A stretch of DNA of 48,400 nt, taken from the NCBI GenBank assembly GCA_003427395.1, contig BFEA01000235.1, forward strand, positions 1,369,447 to 1,417,846, written 5' to 3'. This stretch comes from Chara braunii (Eukaryota > Streptophyta > Charophyceae > Charales > Characeae). The notes beneath the pieces are model-generated. The model was not told the origin of the DNA. It saw only the letters and a program-made list of their open reading frames with translations, and searched no databases. The translations under genes were made by a program, and so were the position numbers. Of the stretch, positions 11,590 through 23,000 are shown piece by piece. Numbering within the stretch: position 1 is the stretch's first letter; each line of letters opens with the position of its first letter.

Positions 11590-11762
11590 TACATTGAGAC
11601 GACCCATCTATGAAATGGAAGTGACCAGACTAGATTGATTCGAATTTATTGATACAATTAAACAACAAATCCACATTGAGATTTTTATTAAATGGGAACA
11701 GATAAAAGAAAAAATACAATTTTTATCCTCGAGAATTGAAATTTTCAAACACATTTAAAATT
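11590..11762 (+). pseudogene. 3' terminal fragment of a LINE related to LINE A
   Basis: The plus strand encodes RRPIYEMEVTRLD, a stop, then FIDTIKQQIHIEIFIKWEQI and KEKIQFLS. The minus-strand LINE A at about 29240-29400 encodes the matching RRRTYEMEGIRLDEPEFTDT and VKQQIQMN, then EQTKEKIQFIS. It is therefore a second, opposite-strand copy of the extreme C-terminus of that LINE family. The upstream part of the ORF is missing, so this is a fragment with at least one in-frame stop. Confidence 0.65.
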
Positions 11763-12440
11763 TTACCTGGAGATGGCTTGGAGGACACCAAGCAGGAAAA
11801 TTGGGAAAAGTCTTGTGGGATGGGGCTATACGAGGGGATGATGAACTGCTATGTCGGAACTATAGATTGGTTTTTGACAACTAGACCACGGTGGATCCTT
11901 CAATTCCAATGCGCTCATTTATGGACTTCCCAGATCGTTTTTGTCCTGTTGTTGCAGCTATAGTCCCGAAATCTTGATTTAGCCCATTTAGGTATATTGA
12001 CTGGAGGAGTGATAATCTTCCTTTTGCAAGAATGTTTAGTGATACGTAGCATTGCAAAAGTAGGCTCTCAACAAAGGCGAACAAACACAATGCTTTGTTC
12101 ATTGTTTTTCCTAGAGTATTCTAAGTTTCATGATGTACATGAGGGACACTTGACCGTTTTTTAGCAAGTGTTTCTCCCCGTGTAATGAGATGGTCATTCC
12201 TCACATCCTCTTTCTCTCCTTTTTTGTACAACAATGTGTTGACCCCCTGGCTGATGAGTCTCCCGAAAGTCTCTTCACGCCGCACTTCCTGTACTTGGGC
12301 CATATTACCGCCATAATGATGACTTGGAAGGTACTCCAAATGTTGAGCCAACAAGACAGACGGTGGGTATATGTAAGGGCCGCAATAGGAGATGAGGAAA
12401 TTGTCATAGTGAGTGTTCACAAACCTCCCCCTCCCTTATA
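11763..12440. other. Unassigned sequence between two LINE fragments
   Basis: Frames are open on both strands (for example a 99-codon minus frame at 12420-12121), but none shows a domain I recognise. A position between a LINE C-terminus and a LINE reverse transcriptase makes diverged endonuclease-linker sequence of LINE C possible. I could not find endonuclease motifs. Confidence 0.3.
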
Positions 12441-13560
12441 AGATAGTCTTCAAAGCCCTCACCAACCATTTGCTCCCACACATGAAAAACTAAATGTACC
12501 GAGATGAAAACGGTTTCATGCCACAACGAAACATCCAGGACAACGTGCTTCTAGTAAATGAAACCATTAAATATGCTCGCCAACACGGTAAGGAAGTTGT
12601 AGACATTTTCATAGATTTCAAAAAAGTGTACGACCACGTCCACTGACACTTCCTGGATTGTTGCCTACAAACAATGAAGTTCGGGGACTCTTTCAGAGCA
12701 TGAGATTCCATCATTCACTGGTCAACAACCACAAACATCATGGTGAACGGTCACTTGTCCCCCAAGTTCGCGTCACAACTGCCGGTCAGGCAAGGGGACC
12801 CAATCACCCCTCTCTTATTTGTCAATGTAGTGGAGGCACTGACAACAATAATTCGGGCGAATCTCGCGATCCAACCCATAGACATCCCGGAACTGCCCCC
12901 CCACCTAATGCCAGTCACATCTCCTCACGGTTCTCATCAGGGCCTTAGAAGCCTCCCTTGAAGCACTGATGGCCACTATCCAAACCTTTGCAGTGACAAC
13001 AGACATGAAGGCTAACTAGGGGACCACAACTAAGGACTGGTGGATGTCCCCGCAGGGTTCACAGCCCCCAGACGACCCGCCTGTTAATTGAAAGCTGAGA
13101 GAAGAGGTCATTAGAGTTTTCAGAATCCGCCTAACAGCAACGATCCCCCTTCTTGACCAGGTCAAGCGCTAGTGCCAACTGCCCTGCAAAGGTTGACCAA
13201 GTGGGACAACCTTTATACATCATTGGTGGGACGAGCGCTGACAATCAATAACGTCATTCTAACCACAATCTGATATAAAACCGCATTTTAGGAAATCCCG
13301 AAAGGTTAACTGACCCACTTGCGTATAACCATGTCCGCCTACCTATGGAAAAATGACCATGAGATGACAAAATGTATCAAAAGGTTGGCGACTCTGGCGA
13401 GGGAATACATAACCCAACAAAAAAGGGTGGGTGGGCTGGGCATCCTAGCCCCGAGGGATGCAGTCAAGGCTATCATATTTAAAGTTATCGTACACCTTCT
13501 GCTACTCAATGATGTGTCATGGCAACACCTGGCTGGTATACAACTGTCGTATCTCGCTCC
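12441..13560 (+). pseudogene. LINE C: degenerate non-LTR reverse transcriptase
   Basis: Reverse transcriptase of an L1-type retrotransposon, which copies element RNA at the genomic target. Motifs appear in order across frame breaks: KIVFKALTNHLLPHMKN (about 12443-12490), RDENGFMPQRNIQDNVLLVN (12500-12560), FIDFKKVYDHVH (12609-12644), VRQGDPITPLLFVNVVEAL (12784-12840), TINNVILTTI (about 13245), and the thumb motif KRVGGLGILAPRDAV (about 13420-13465). The catalytic Phe-Ala-Asp-Asp motif is absent: where it should lie the frame reads SHLLTVLIRALEASLEALM (about 12911-12967). Several stops and frameshifts show it is dead. The 3' end of the element is not visible here. Confidence 0.85.
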
Positions 13561-13978
13561 TCCCTCCCATCCGGGCCAACCGTTCCACCCCCTGCAATCT
13601 ACGAAACACCCGCAGACTTATCCGCGGGGTCGACCTCGGGGGACTGCCGTATATACGGCCGCGTCCGCGGCCGATCTCGTCCGTGCCGCGGACGTGAATT
13701 TGCCTCATTTTTCCTGAATTAAATAATGGGTTATAAAAAAAAAAGGGTTATAGGGATTGTTAATCCGTACAACCCCATATTTTTTTGCGGGGGAAACAAA
13801 TAATTTTTTAGAATTATAAAAAATAAAAAATAGAAAAGGTGGAGAAGAGAAATTGAAAAATAAATTTAAAAAAATGTTTTTTTTGGGGGGGGGGATATTT
13901 GGTTGGCAGCAGGGTTACCGGCGTTCGGGACGGGCCTAACACCCGAACCCGAAGGCGCCCGGCCGTTCGGCCCGAACG
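13561..13978. other. GC-rich then AT-rich sequence leading into a gap
   Basis: 13590-13695 is GC-rich with a perfect CCGTATATACGG palindrome and CGCGG words. 13730-13890 is AT-rich. The last bases before the gap contain CGTTCGGG and CCCGAACG words in both orientations, suggesting a hairpin-prone repeat that may have blocked assembly. No gene was seen. Confidence 0.35.
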
Positions 13979-14660
13979 NNNNNNNNNNNNNNNNNNNNNN
14001 NNNNNNNNNNNNNNNNNNNNNNNNNNNNNNNNNNNNNNNNNNNNNNNNNNNNNNNNNNNNNNNNNNNNNNNNNNNNNNNNNNNNNNNNNNNNNNNNNNNN
14101 NNNNNNNNNNNNNNNNNNNNNNNNNNNNNNNNNNNNNNNNNNNNNNNNNNNNNNNNNNNNNNNNNNNNNNNNNNNNNNNNNNNNNNNNNNNNNNNNNNNN
14201 NNNNNNNNNNNNNNNNNNNNNNNNNNNNNNNNNNNNNNNNNNNNNNNNNNNNNNNNNNNNNNNNNNNNNNNNNNNNNNNNNNNNNNNNNNNNNNNNNNNN
14301 NNNNNNNNNNNNNNNNNNNNNNNNNNNNNNNNNNNNNNNNNNNNNNNNNNNNNNNNNNNNNNNNNNNNNNNNNNNNNNNNNNNNNNNNNNNNNNNNNNNN
14401 NNNNNNNNNNNNNNNNNNNNNNNNNNNNNNNNNNNNNNNNNNNNNNNNNNNNNNNNNNNNNNNNNNNNNNNNNNNNNNNNNNNNNNNNNNNNNNNNNNNN
14501 NNNNNNNNNNNNNNNNNNNNNNNNNNNNNNNNNNNNNNNNNNNNNNNNNNNNNNNNNNNNNNNNNNNNNNNNNNNNNNNNNNNNNNNNNNNNNNNNNNNN
14601 NNNNNNNNNNNNNNNNNNNNNNNNNNNNNNNNNNNNNNNNNNNNNNNNNNNNNNNNNNNN
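13979..14660. other. Assembly gap (682 Ns)
   Basis: Continuous N run. Any translation across it is meaningless. Confidence 0.99.
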
Positions 14661-14804
14661 TGCCATTTTTTATCATGAGATATATGGTCCCTGAGTTCAC
14701 CTATATTTTTTTTAGAAATGAATTTCTGTTTTTTGCATGGGTATGAGGTGTTTTAAAAAAATGCAGATAGAGAATTTGAAAAAACAAAAACAAAAAAGGG
14801 GTTT

Positions 14805-14894
14805 GATTGATTAATTGACTGATTGATTGTGAGTGAGTGTGTGTGCGTATGTGCGTGTTTGAATGTGTGTGTGTGTGTTTGAGTGTGTTTGTGT

Positions 14895-14944
<50 letters not shown>

Positions 14945-14947
14945 TAG

Positions 14948-14992
<45 letters not shown>

Positions 14993-15003
14993 AAAAAAAA
15001 AAA
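14805..15003. repeat. Compound microsatellite (TTGA, TG, TA, GA, A)
   Basis: TTGA-type repeats at about 14805-14830 are followed by TG-rich sequence to about 14897, pure TA to about 14941, GATA and GA repeats to about 14988, and an A run to 15003. The minus-strand frame through it (His/Thr, Ile/Tyr, Leu/Ser runs) is a microsatellite translation, not a gene. Confidence 0.9.
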
Positions 15004-15426
15004 GAACAGCTAAGTGTGTGTGTGTGTTATATGCATTGTGTGGCTTCTGCGACCGCGTCACAACATGTTGCATTGAAGAGTGCGCTTATAAACAACACCG
15101 GGAAAGAGCCGGCAGCCAAGGATGCCCATAGAAAAGAATGCTTATAAAGCCCAGCTTTCAAAAGTCATGAAACGAAAAAAAACAAACCGACCAGCGGTAA
15201 GACAAGTACAACAAGATGAACAAAACGGCAAGGCTGAGGTCAAAACACAACAGGGTACTTAGATGACAGACCGTAGCAAAGAACAAAGGGTGGAGGGCAA
15301 GGGTGAGGCGGGCGGGCAGACAAACAACACTAGGCAGAAAAATGAGGCGGCGGCAACAAGGCAACAAGACAGACAAACGAACAAACAACTAAAAAAACAA
15401 AGTGAAAAAAAAAACAAAAGATGAAA
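15004..15426. other. A-rich low-complexity sequence, no gene
   Basis: AACAAAA, CAAAC and GACAGAC words dominate. Minus-strand frames are open because of composition (Leu/Cys/Phe rich). Nothing was recognised. Confidence 0.35.
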
Positions 15427-15480
15427 GATTGCTTCGTCGGAGTTGCACCGACTCATCAGGAGGNTGAACCCTCGACAATC
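15427..15480 (-). ncRNA. Type III hammerhead self-cleaving ribozyme motif
   Basis: Reading the minus strand from 15480: stem III 5' strand GATTGT (15480-15475), cleavage-site C (15474), stem I GAGGG with a UUCA loop and NCCTC (15473-15460), core CTGATGA (15459-15453), stem II GTCGG / CCGAC closing a 7-nt loop (15452-15436), core GAA (15435-15433), stem III 3' strand GCAATC (15432-15427). All core nucleotides of the hammerhead family (CUGAUGA, G10.1-C11.1, GAA, GUC triplet) are present. The one departure is a G-U pair at 15.1-16.1 in place of A-U. One stem I base is N, and a C there would give a 5-bp stem. Such ribozymes in plants are known from retrozymes and related retroelements. I did not find a second copy or flanking LTRs here. 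Confidence 0.75.
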
Positions 15481-16223
15481 TGCGGAATCCCTGTATTTGA
15501 TGGTTTGGGTCATGAACCCTTTGACCCTTGTTGAAGGCAAACTGTCCCCAAGAGGAACATAGCAGCGGACAACAACCCTGTGAAGCACTAGGCAACACAG
15601 TAGAGGCAACACAGCTGCACAACGCCAAAAACGACTGCGAGGAACGACATGGACGCAGCGAGGCAGCCGTGTAGTGAAGCACAAGACAACACAAGCAAGG
15701 CAACAACACTGCAGGGGACGACAGAGTGAGTGAACCAGCAGCTGGGCAACCATGGAGCGGAGCACAAAGCATCAGCAACAAGGCAACCAACCTACATGGC
15801 ACACAAGCATGGAAGGCACGGCCAACGGATGAGCAGCACGACAGCAGAGCAGCGAAGCGCAAGGCAACACCAACAACACGGCCACACCGCACGACGAACA
15901 CATCAACCTGCAAAGAACCACACGCGAAGCAGGCGGGACAGGCAGCAGGGCAGCGGTGGAGCGCAGACGAGGACGTCCACACATCCAACACGGAGCAAAG
16001 CAGCACATGACCTACTCACATCACGATAAAACCCCGCAGACTGTTGGTTCCCACCACCCACTGAGCCAGGGAGTCACTCCGACGAACATCCGTCATCACC
16101 GACAAGCAACACAGACATCCCGAACCGAGAAGCCCCCATAAGAGTGCAGTAGGCACTCCAAACGAGGAACCACCGACTGTTTGGCACTACTTAAGGGTGC
16201 TCAGTTGGGCACACAAAAAAACT
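15481..16223. other. CAA/GCA-rich low-complexity sequence, no gene
   Basis: GGCAACACA, AACACAGC and GCAGC words recur without a fixed period. This opens long minus-strand frames (15259-16006) rich in Cys, Leu and Val and plus-strand frames rich in Gln, His, Thr and Arg. No domain is visible on either strand and I regard them as compositional. Confidence 0.4.
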
Positions 16224-17028
16224 TCAGAAAAAATCAAGGGAAAGACAGACAACAAAAGAAAGAACAACATATATAAAACTGATTCCTGTTCCACCCAGAT
16301 GGGTAGATTCAAAATCGAAACAGACACACTGACTGCAATTGTATAGGCATTGCCGTTCCAGCCCCTGTCTACAAATTGGACATGACATGTCACGGTGCCG
16401 TACTGCACGAGTGCAGTGTTGTCTATCATCATACATACGGAAACAAAAACTTGCATGGACTATGCTTTCATATTCAGTGCAGCCTACGTTAGGTGGTTCT
16501 TGTGATGGTCTATTTTCCACCTCAAGCTGCTGCATTTGTTGTTCGTCTCGCAATAATGAAGGAGATCTTACTGCGGTTGCAGCAGGCATATGCCCAATAT
16601 TGCATGCAGGGCATGCTTGGAGAGGATGTGGCAGGTGATGGCATCGGGGATAGTCCACTCAGTAGGGACACATTGATGGGGATAGTCCACTCAATGAGAA
16701 CTCCTTGGAAACATTGACGACACATCGGGTTGCAGTTTTCACGACAGAGGCTGGCAGTGACCATCCTTTCATAGTGTTCCAAGCAGAGATTATGTCGTGT
16801 GTATGTTGACCGAACTGTAGCTGTGTGGAGACACAATGGCATGGCACCACCACCATCCTCTGGAGAGGCCCCTTCACTATCCGTGCTAGAATCTGTCTGA
16901 TCTACACAGGGAAGGAACGCTGCCTGGCAGAGCTTGCAATTGGGTCGCCGTGGCGACACCCAGCCCAGCCCAGTCGTACCCGATGGGCTTGGAGAAGGTG
17001 CAGTTTTAAATCCTACAGTCTTATGTAC
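16224..17028 (-). pseudogene. Broken Cys/His-rich reading frame, putative zinc-binding protein
   Basis: Minus strand, two overlapping frames. The upstream frame (17028 to about 16700) contains CKLCQAAFLPC, LCLEHYERMV and then CRENCNPMCRQCF. After a frame change near 16650-16700 the next frame (to 16224) continues with CPACNIGHMPAA and CPICRQGLERQC. Repeated C-x2-C pairs with nearby His suggest zinc binding, but no named family fits. The frame change coincides with a 32-bp tandem duplication, which shifts the frame. The N-terminal end runs into the adapter array, and after the array (27884 onward) the frame meets a stop, so the true start is unknown. It may be an exon or a transposon ORF remnant. 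Confidence 0.35.
16646..16709. repeat. 32-bp tandem duplication inside the Cys-rich frame
   Basis: GGGGATAGTCCACTCA occurs at 16646 and again at 16678. Because 32 is not a multiple of 3, the duplication changes the reading frame of the minus-strand Cys-rich ORF at this point. Confidence 0.7.
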
Positions 17029-20000
17029 CTGTCTCTTATACACATCTAGATGTGTATAAGAGACAGGTGCTAGAATCTGTCTGATCTACACAGGGAAGGA
17101 ACGCTGCCTGGCAGAGCTTGCAATTGGGTCGCCGTGGCGACACCCAGCCCAGCCCAGTCGTACCCGATGGGCTTGGAGAAGGTGCAGTTTTAAATCCTAC
17201 AGTCTTATGTACCTGTCTCTTATACACATCTAGATGTGTATAAGAGACAGGTGCTAGAATCTGTCTGATCTACACAGGGAAGGAACGCTGCCTGGCAGAG
17301 CTTGCAATTGGGTCGCCGTGGCGACACCCAGCCCAGCCCAGTCGTACCCGATGGGCTTGGAGAAGGTGCAGTTTTAAATCCTACAGTCTTATGTACCTGT
17401 CTCTTATACACATCTAGATGTGTATAAGAGACAGGTGCTAGAATCTGTCTGATCTACACAGGGAAGGAACGCTGCCTGGCAGAGCTTGCAATTGGGTCGC
17501 CGTGGCGACACCCAGCCCAGCCCAGTCGTACCCGATGGGCTTGGAGAAGGTGCAGTTTTAAATCCTACAGTCTTATGTACCTGTCTCTTATACACATCTA
17601 GATGTGTATAAGAGACAGGTGCTAGAATCTGTCTGATCTACACAGGGAAGGAACGCTGCCTGGCAGAGCTTGCAATTGGGTCGCCGTGGCGACACCCAGC
17701 CCAGCCCAGTCGTACCCGATGGGCTTGGAGAAGGTGCAGTTTTAAATCCTACAGTCTTATGTACCTGTCTCTTATACACATCTAGATGTGTATAAGAGAC
17801 AGGTGCTAGAATCTGTCTGATCTACACAGGGAAGGAACGCTGCCTGGCAGAGCTTGCAATTGGGTCGCCGTGGCGACACCCAGCCCAGCCCAGTCGTACC
17901 CGATGGGCTTGGAGAAGGTGCAGTTTTAAATCCTACAGTCTTATGTACCTGTCTCTTATACACATCTAGATGTGTATAAGAGACAGGTGCTAGAATCTGT
18001 CTGATCTACACAGGGAAGGAACGCTGCCTGGCAGAGCTTGCAATTGGGTCGCCGTGGCGACACCCAGCCCAGCCCAGTCGTACCCGATGGGCTTGGAGAA
18101 GGTGCAGTTTTAAATCCTACAGTCTTATGTACCTGTCTCTTATACACATCTAGATGTGTATAAGAGACAGGTGCTAGAATCTGTCTGATCTACACAGGGA
18201 AGGAACGCTGCCTGGCAGAGCTTGCAATTGGGTCGCCGTGGCGACACCCAGCCCAGCCCAGTCGTACCCGATGGGCTTGGAGAAGGTGCAGTTTTAAATC
18301 CTACAGTCTTATGTACCTGTCTCTTATACACATCTAGATGTGTATAAGAGACAGGTGCTAGAATCTGTCTGATCTACACAGGGAAGGAACGCTGCCTGGC
18401 AGAGCTTGCAATTGGGTCGCCGTGGCGACACCCAGCCCAGCCCAGTCGTACCCGATGGGCTTGGAGAAGGTGCAGTTTTAAATCCTACAGTCTTATGTAC
18501 CTGTCTCTTATACACATCTAGATGTGTATAAGAGACAGGTGCTAGAATCTGTCTGATCTACACAGGGAAGGAACGCTGCCTGGCAGAGCTTGCAATTGGG
18601 TCGCCGTGGCGACACCCAGCCCAGCCCAGTCGTACCCGATGGGCTTGGAGAAGGTGCAGTTTTAAATCCTACAGTCTTATGTACCTGTCTCTTATACACA
18701 TCTAGATGTGTATAAGAGACAGGTGCTAGAATCTGTCTGATCTACACAGGGAAGGAACGCTGCCTGGCAGAGCTTGCAATTGGGTCGCCGTGGCGACACC
18801 CAGCCCAGCCCAGTCGTACCCGATGGGCTTGGAGAAGGTGCAGTTTTAAATCCTACAGTCTTATGTACCTGTCTCTTATACACATCTAGATGTGTATAAG
18901 AGACAGGTGCTAGAATCTGTCTGATCTACACAGGGAAGGAACGCTGCCTGGCAGAGCTTGCAATTGGGTCGCCGTGGCGACACCCAGCCCAGCCCAGTCG
19001 TACCCGATGGGCTTGGAGAAGGTGCAGTTTTAAATCCTACAGTCTTATGTACCTGTCTCTTATACACATCTAGATGTGTATAAGAGACAGGTGCTAGAAT
19101 CTGTCTGATCTACACAGGGAAGGAACGCTGCCTGGCAGAGCTTGCAATTGGGTCGCCGTGGCGACACCCAGCCCAGCCCAGTCGTACCCGATGGGCTTGG
19201 AGAAGGTGCAGTTTTAAATCCTACAGTCTTATGTACCTGTCTCTTATACACATCTAGATGTGTATAAGAGACAGGTGCTAGAATCTGTCTGATCTACACA
19301 GGGAAGGAACGCTGCCTGGCAGAGCTTGCAATTGGGTCGCCGTGGCGACACCCAGCCCAGCCCAGTCGTACCCGATGGGCTTGGAGAAGGTGCAGTTTTA
19401 AATCCTACAGTCTTATGTACCTGTCTCTTATACACATCTAGATGTGTATAAGAGACAGGTGCTAGAATCTGTCTGATCTACACAGGGAAGGAACGCTGCC
19501 TGGCAGAGCTTGCAATTGGGTCGCCGTGGCGACACCCAGCCCAGCCCAGTCGTACCCGATGGGCTTGGAGAAGGTGCAGTTTTAAATCCTACAGTCTTAT
19601 GTACCTGTCTCTTATACACATCTAGATGTGTATAAGAGACAGGTGCTAGAATCTGTCTGATCTACACAGGGAAGGAACGCTGCCTGGCAGAGCTTGCAAT
19701 TGGGTCGCCGTGGCGACACCCAGCCCAGCCCAGTCGTACCCGATGGGCTTGGAGAAGGTGCAGTTTTAAATCCTACAGTCTTATGTACCTGTCTCTTATA
19801 CACATCTAGATGTGTATAAGAGACAGGTGCTAGAATCTGTCTGATCTACACAGGGAAGGAACGCTGCCTGGCAGAGCTTGCAATTGGGTCGCCGTGGCGA
19901 CACCCAGCCCAGCCCAGTCGTACCCGATGGGCTTGGAGAAGGTGCAGTTTTAAATCCTACAGTCTTATGTACCTGTCTCTTATACACATCTAGATGTGTA

Positions 20001-23000
20001 TAAGAGACAGGTGCTAGAATCTGTCTGATCTACACAGGGAAGGAACGCTGCCTGGCAGAGCTTGCAATTGGGTCGCCGTGGCGACACCCAGCCCAGCCCA
20101 GTCGTACCCGATGGGCTTGGAGAAGGTGCAGTTTTAAATCCTACAGTCTTATGTACCTGTCTCTTATACACATCTAGATGTGTATAAGAGACAGGTGCTA
20201 GAATCTGTCTGATCTACACAGGGAAGGAACGCTGCCTGGCAGAGCTTGCAATTGGGTCGCCGTGGCGACACCCAGCCCAGCCCAGTCGTACCCGATGGGC
20301 TTGGAGAAGGTGCAGTTTTAAATCCTACAGTCTTATGTACCTGTCTCTTATACACATCTAGATGTGTATAAGAGACAGGTGCTAGAATCTGTCTGATCTA
20401 CACAGGGAAGGAACGCTGCCTGGCAGAGCTTGCAATTGGGTCGCCGTGGCGACACCCAGCCCAGCCCAGTCGTACCCGATGGGCTTGGAGAAGGTGCAGT
20501 TTTAAATCCTACAGTCTTATGTACCTGTCTCTTATACACATCTAGATGTGTATAAGAGACAGGTGCTAGAATCTGTCTGATCTACACAGGGAAGGAACGC
20601 TGCCTGGCAGAGCTTGCAATTGGGTCGCCGTGGCGACACCCAGCCCAGCCCAGTCGTACCCGATGGGCTTGGAGAAGGTGCAGTTTTAAATCCTACAGTC
20701 TTATGTACCTGTCTCTTATACACATCTAGATGTGTATAAGAGACAGGTGCTAGAATCTGTCTGATCTACACAGGGAAGGAACGCTGCCTGGCAGAGCTTG
20801 CAATTGGGTCGCCGTGGCGACACCCAGCCCAGCCCAGTCGTACCCGATGGGCTTGGAGAAGGTGCAGTTTTAAATCCTACAGTCTTATGTACCTGTCTCT
20901 TATACACATCTAGATGTGTATAAGAGACAGGTGCTAGAATCTGTCTGATCTACACAGGGAAGGAACGCTGCCTGGCAGAGCTTGCAATTGGGTCGCCGTG
21001 GCGACACCCAGCCCAGCCCAGTCGTACCCGATGGGCTTGGAGAAGGTGCAGTTTTAAATCCTACAGTCTTATGTACCTGTCTCTTATACACATCTAGATG
21101 TGTATAAGAGACAGGTGCTAGAATCTGTCTGATCTACACAGGGAAGGAACGCTGCCTGGCAGAGCTTGCAATTGGGTCGCCGTGGCGACACCCAGCCCAG
21201 CCCAGTCGTACCCGATGGGCTTGGAGAAGGTGCAGTTTTAAATCCTACAGTCTTATGTACCTGTCTCTTATACACATCTAGATGTGTATAAGAGACAGGT
21301 GCTAGAATCTGTCTGATCTACACAGGGAAGGAACGCTGCCTGGCAGAGCTTGCAATTGGGTCGCCGTGGCGACACCCAGCCCAGCCCAGTCGTACCCGAT
21401 GGGCTTGGAGAAGGTGCAGTTTTAAATCCTACAGTCTTATGTACCTGTCTCTTATACACATCTAGATGTGTATAAGAGACAGGTGCTAGAATCTGTCTGA
21501 TCTACACAGGGAAGGAACGCTGCCTGGCAGAGCTTGCAATTGGGTCGCCGTGGCGACACCCAGCCCAGCCCAGTCGTACCCGATGGGCTTGGAGAAGGTG
21601 CAGTTTTAAATCCTACAGTCTTATGTACCTGTCTCTTATACACATCTAGATGTGTATAAGAGACAGGTGCTAGAATCTGTCTGATCTACACAGGGAAGGA
21701 ACGCTGCCTGGCAGAGCTTGCAATTGGGTCGCCGTGGCGACACCCAGCCCAGCCCAGTCGTACCCGATGGGCTTGGAGAAGGTGCAGTTTTAAATCCTAC
21801 AGTCTTATGTACCTGTCTCTTATACACATCTAGATGTGTATAAGAGACAGGTGCTAGAATCTGTCTGATCTACACAGGGAAGGAACGCTGCCTGGCAGAG
21901 CTTGCAATTGGGTCGCCGTGGCGACACCCAGCCCAGCCCAGTCGTACCCGATGGGCTTGGAGAAGGTGCAGTTTTAAATCCTACAGTCTTATGTACCTGT
22001 CTCTTATACACATCTAGATGTGTATAAGAGACAGGTGCTAGAATCTGTCTGATCTACACAGGGAAGGAACGCTGCCTGGCAGAGCTTGCAATTGGGTCGC
22101 CGTGGCGACACCCAGCCCAGCCCAGTCGTACCCGATGGGCTTGGAGAAGGTGCAGTTTTAAATCCTACAGTCTTATGTACCTGTCTCTTATACACATCTA
22201 GATGTGTATAAGAGACAGGTGCTAGAATCTGTCTGATCTACACAGGGAAGGAACGCTGCCTGGCAGAGCTTGCAATTGGGTCGCCGTGGCGACACCCAGC
22301 CCAGCCCAGTCGTACCCGATGGGCTTGGAGAAGGTGCAGTTTTAAATCCTACAGTCTTATGTACCTGTCTCTTATACACATCTAGATGTGTATAAGAGAC
22401 AGGTGCTAGAATCTGTCTGATCTACACAGGGAAGGAACGCTGCCTGGCAGAGCTTGCAATTGGGTCGCCGTGGCGACACCCAGCCCAGCCCAGTCGTACC
22501 CGATGGGCTTGGAGAAGGTGCAGTTTTAAATCCTACAGTCTTATGTACCTGTCTCTTATACACATCTAGATGTGTATAAGAGACAGGTGCTAGAATCTGT
22601 CTGATCTACACAGGGAAGGAACGCTGCCTGGCAGAGCTTGCAATTGGGTCGCCGTGGCGACACCCAGCCCAGCCCAGTCGTACCCGATGGGCTTGGAGAA
22701 GGTGCAGTTTTAAATCCTACAGTCTTATGTACCTGTCTCTTATACACATCTAGATGTGTATAAGAGACAGGTGCTAGAATCTGTCTGATCTACACAGGGA
22801 AGGAACGCTGCCTGGCAGAGCTTGCAATTGGGTCGCCGTGGCGACACCCAGCCCAGCCCAGTCGTACCCGATGGGCTTGGAGAAGGTGCAGTTTTAAATC
22901 CTACAGTCTTATGTACCTGTCTCTTATACACATCTAGATGTGTATAAGAGACAGGTGCTAGAATCTGTCTGATCTACACAGGGAAGGAACGCTGCCTGGC

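Noticed and set aside
12251-12275. Second hammerhead-like core, CTGATGAG followed by CGAAA
   Set aside because: Stem II would have only one base pair, and neither stem I nor stem III can be formed.
13866-14700. Long ORFs of about 260 codons
   Set aside because: They consist almost entirely of the N gap.
14753-15073. 106-codon His/Thr, Ile/Tyr, Leu/Ser repeat protein
   Set aside because: It is a direct translation of TG, TA and GA microsatellites.
15259-16006. Long Cys/Leu-rich minus-strand ORFs (168 and 205 codons)
   Set aside because: They arise from CAA/GCA-rich low-complexity DNA, contain an N, and overlap each other in different frames with no domain.
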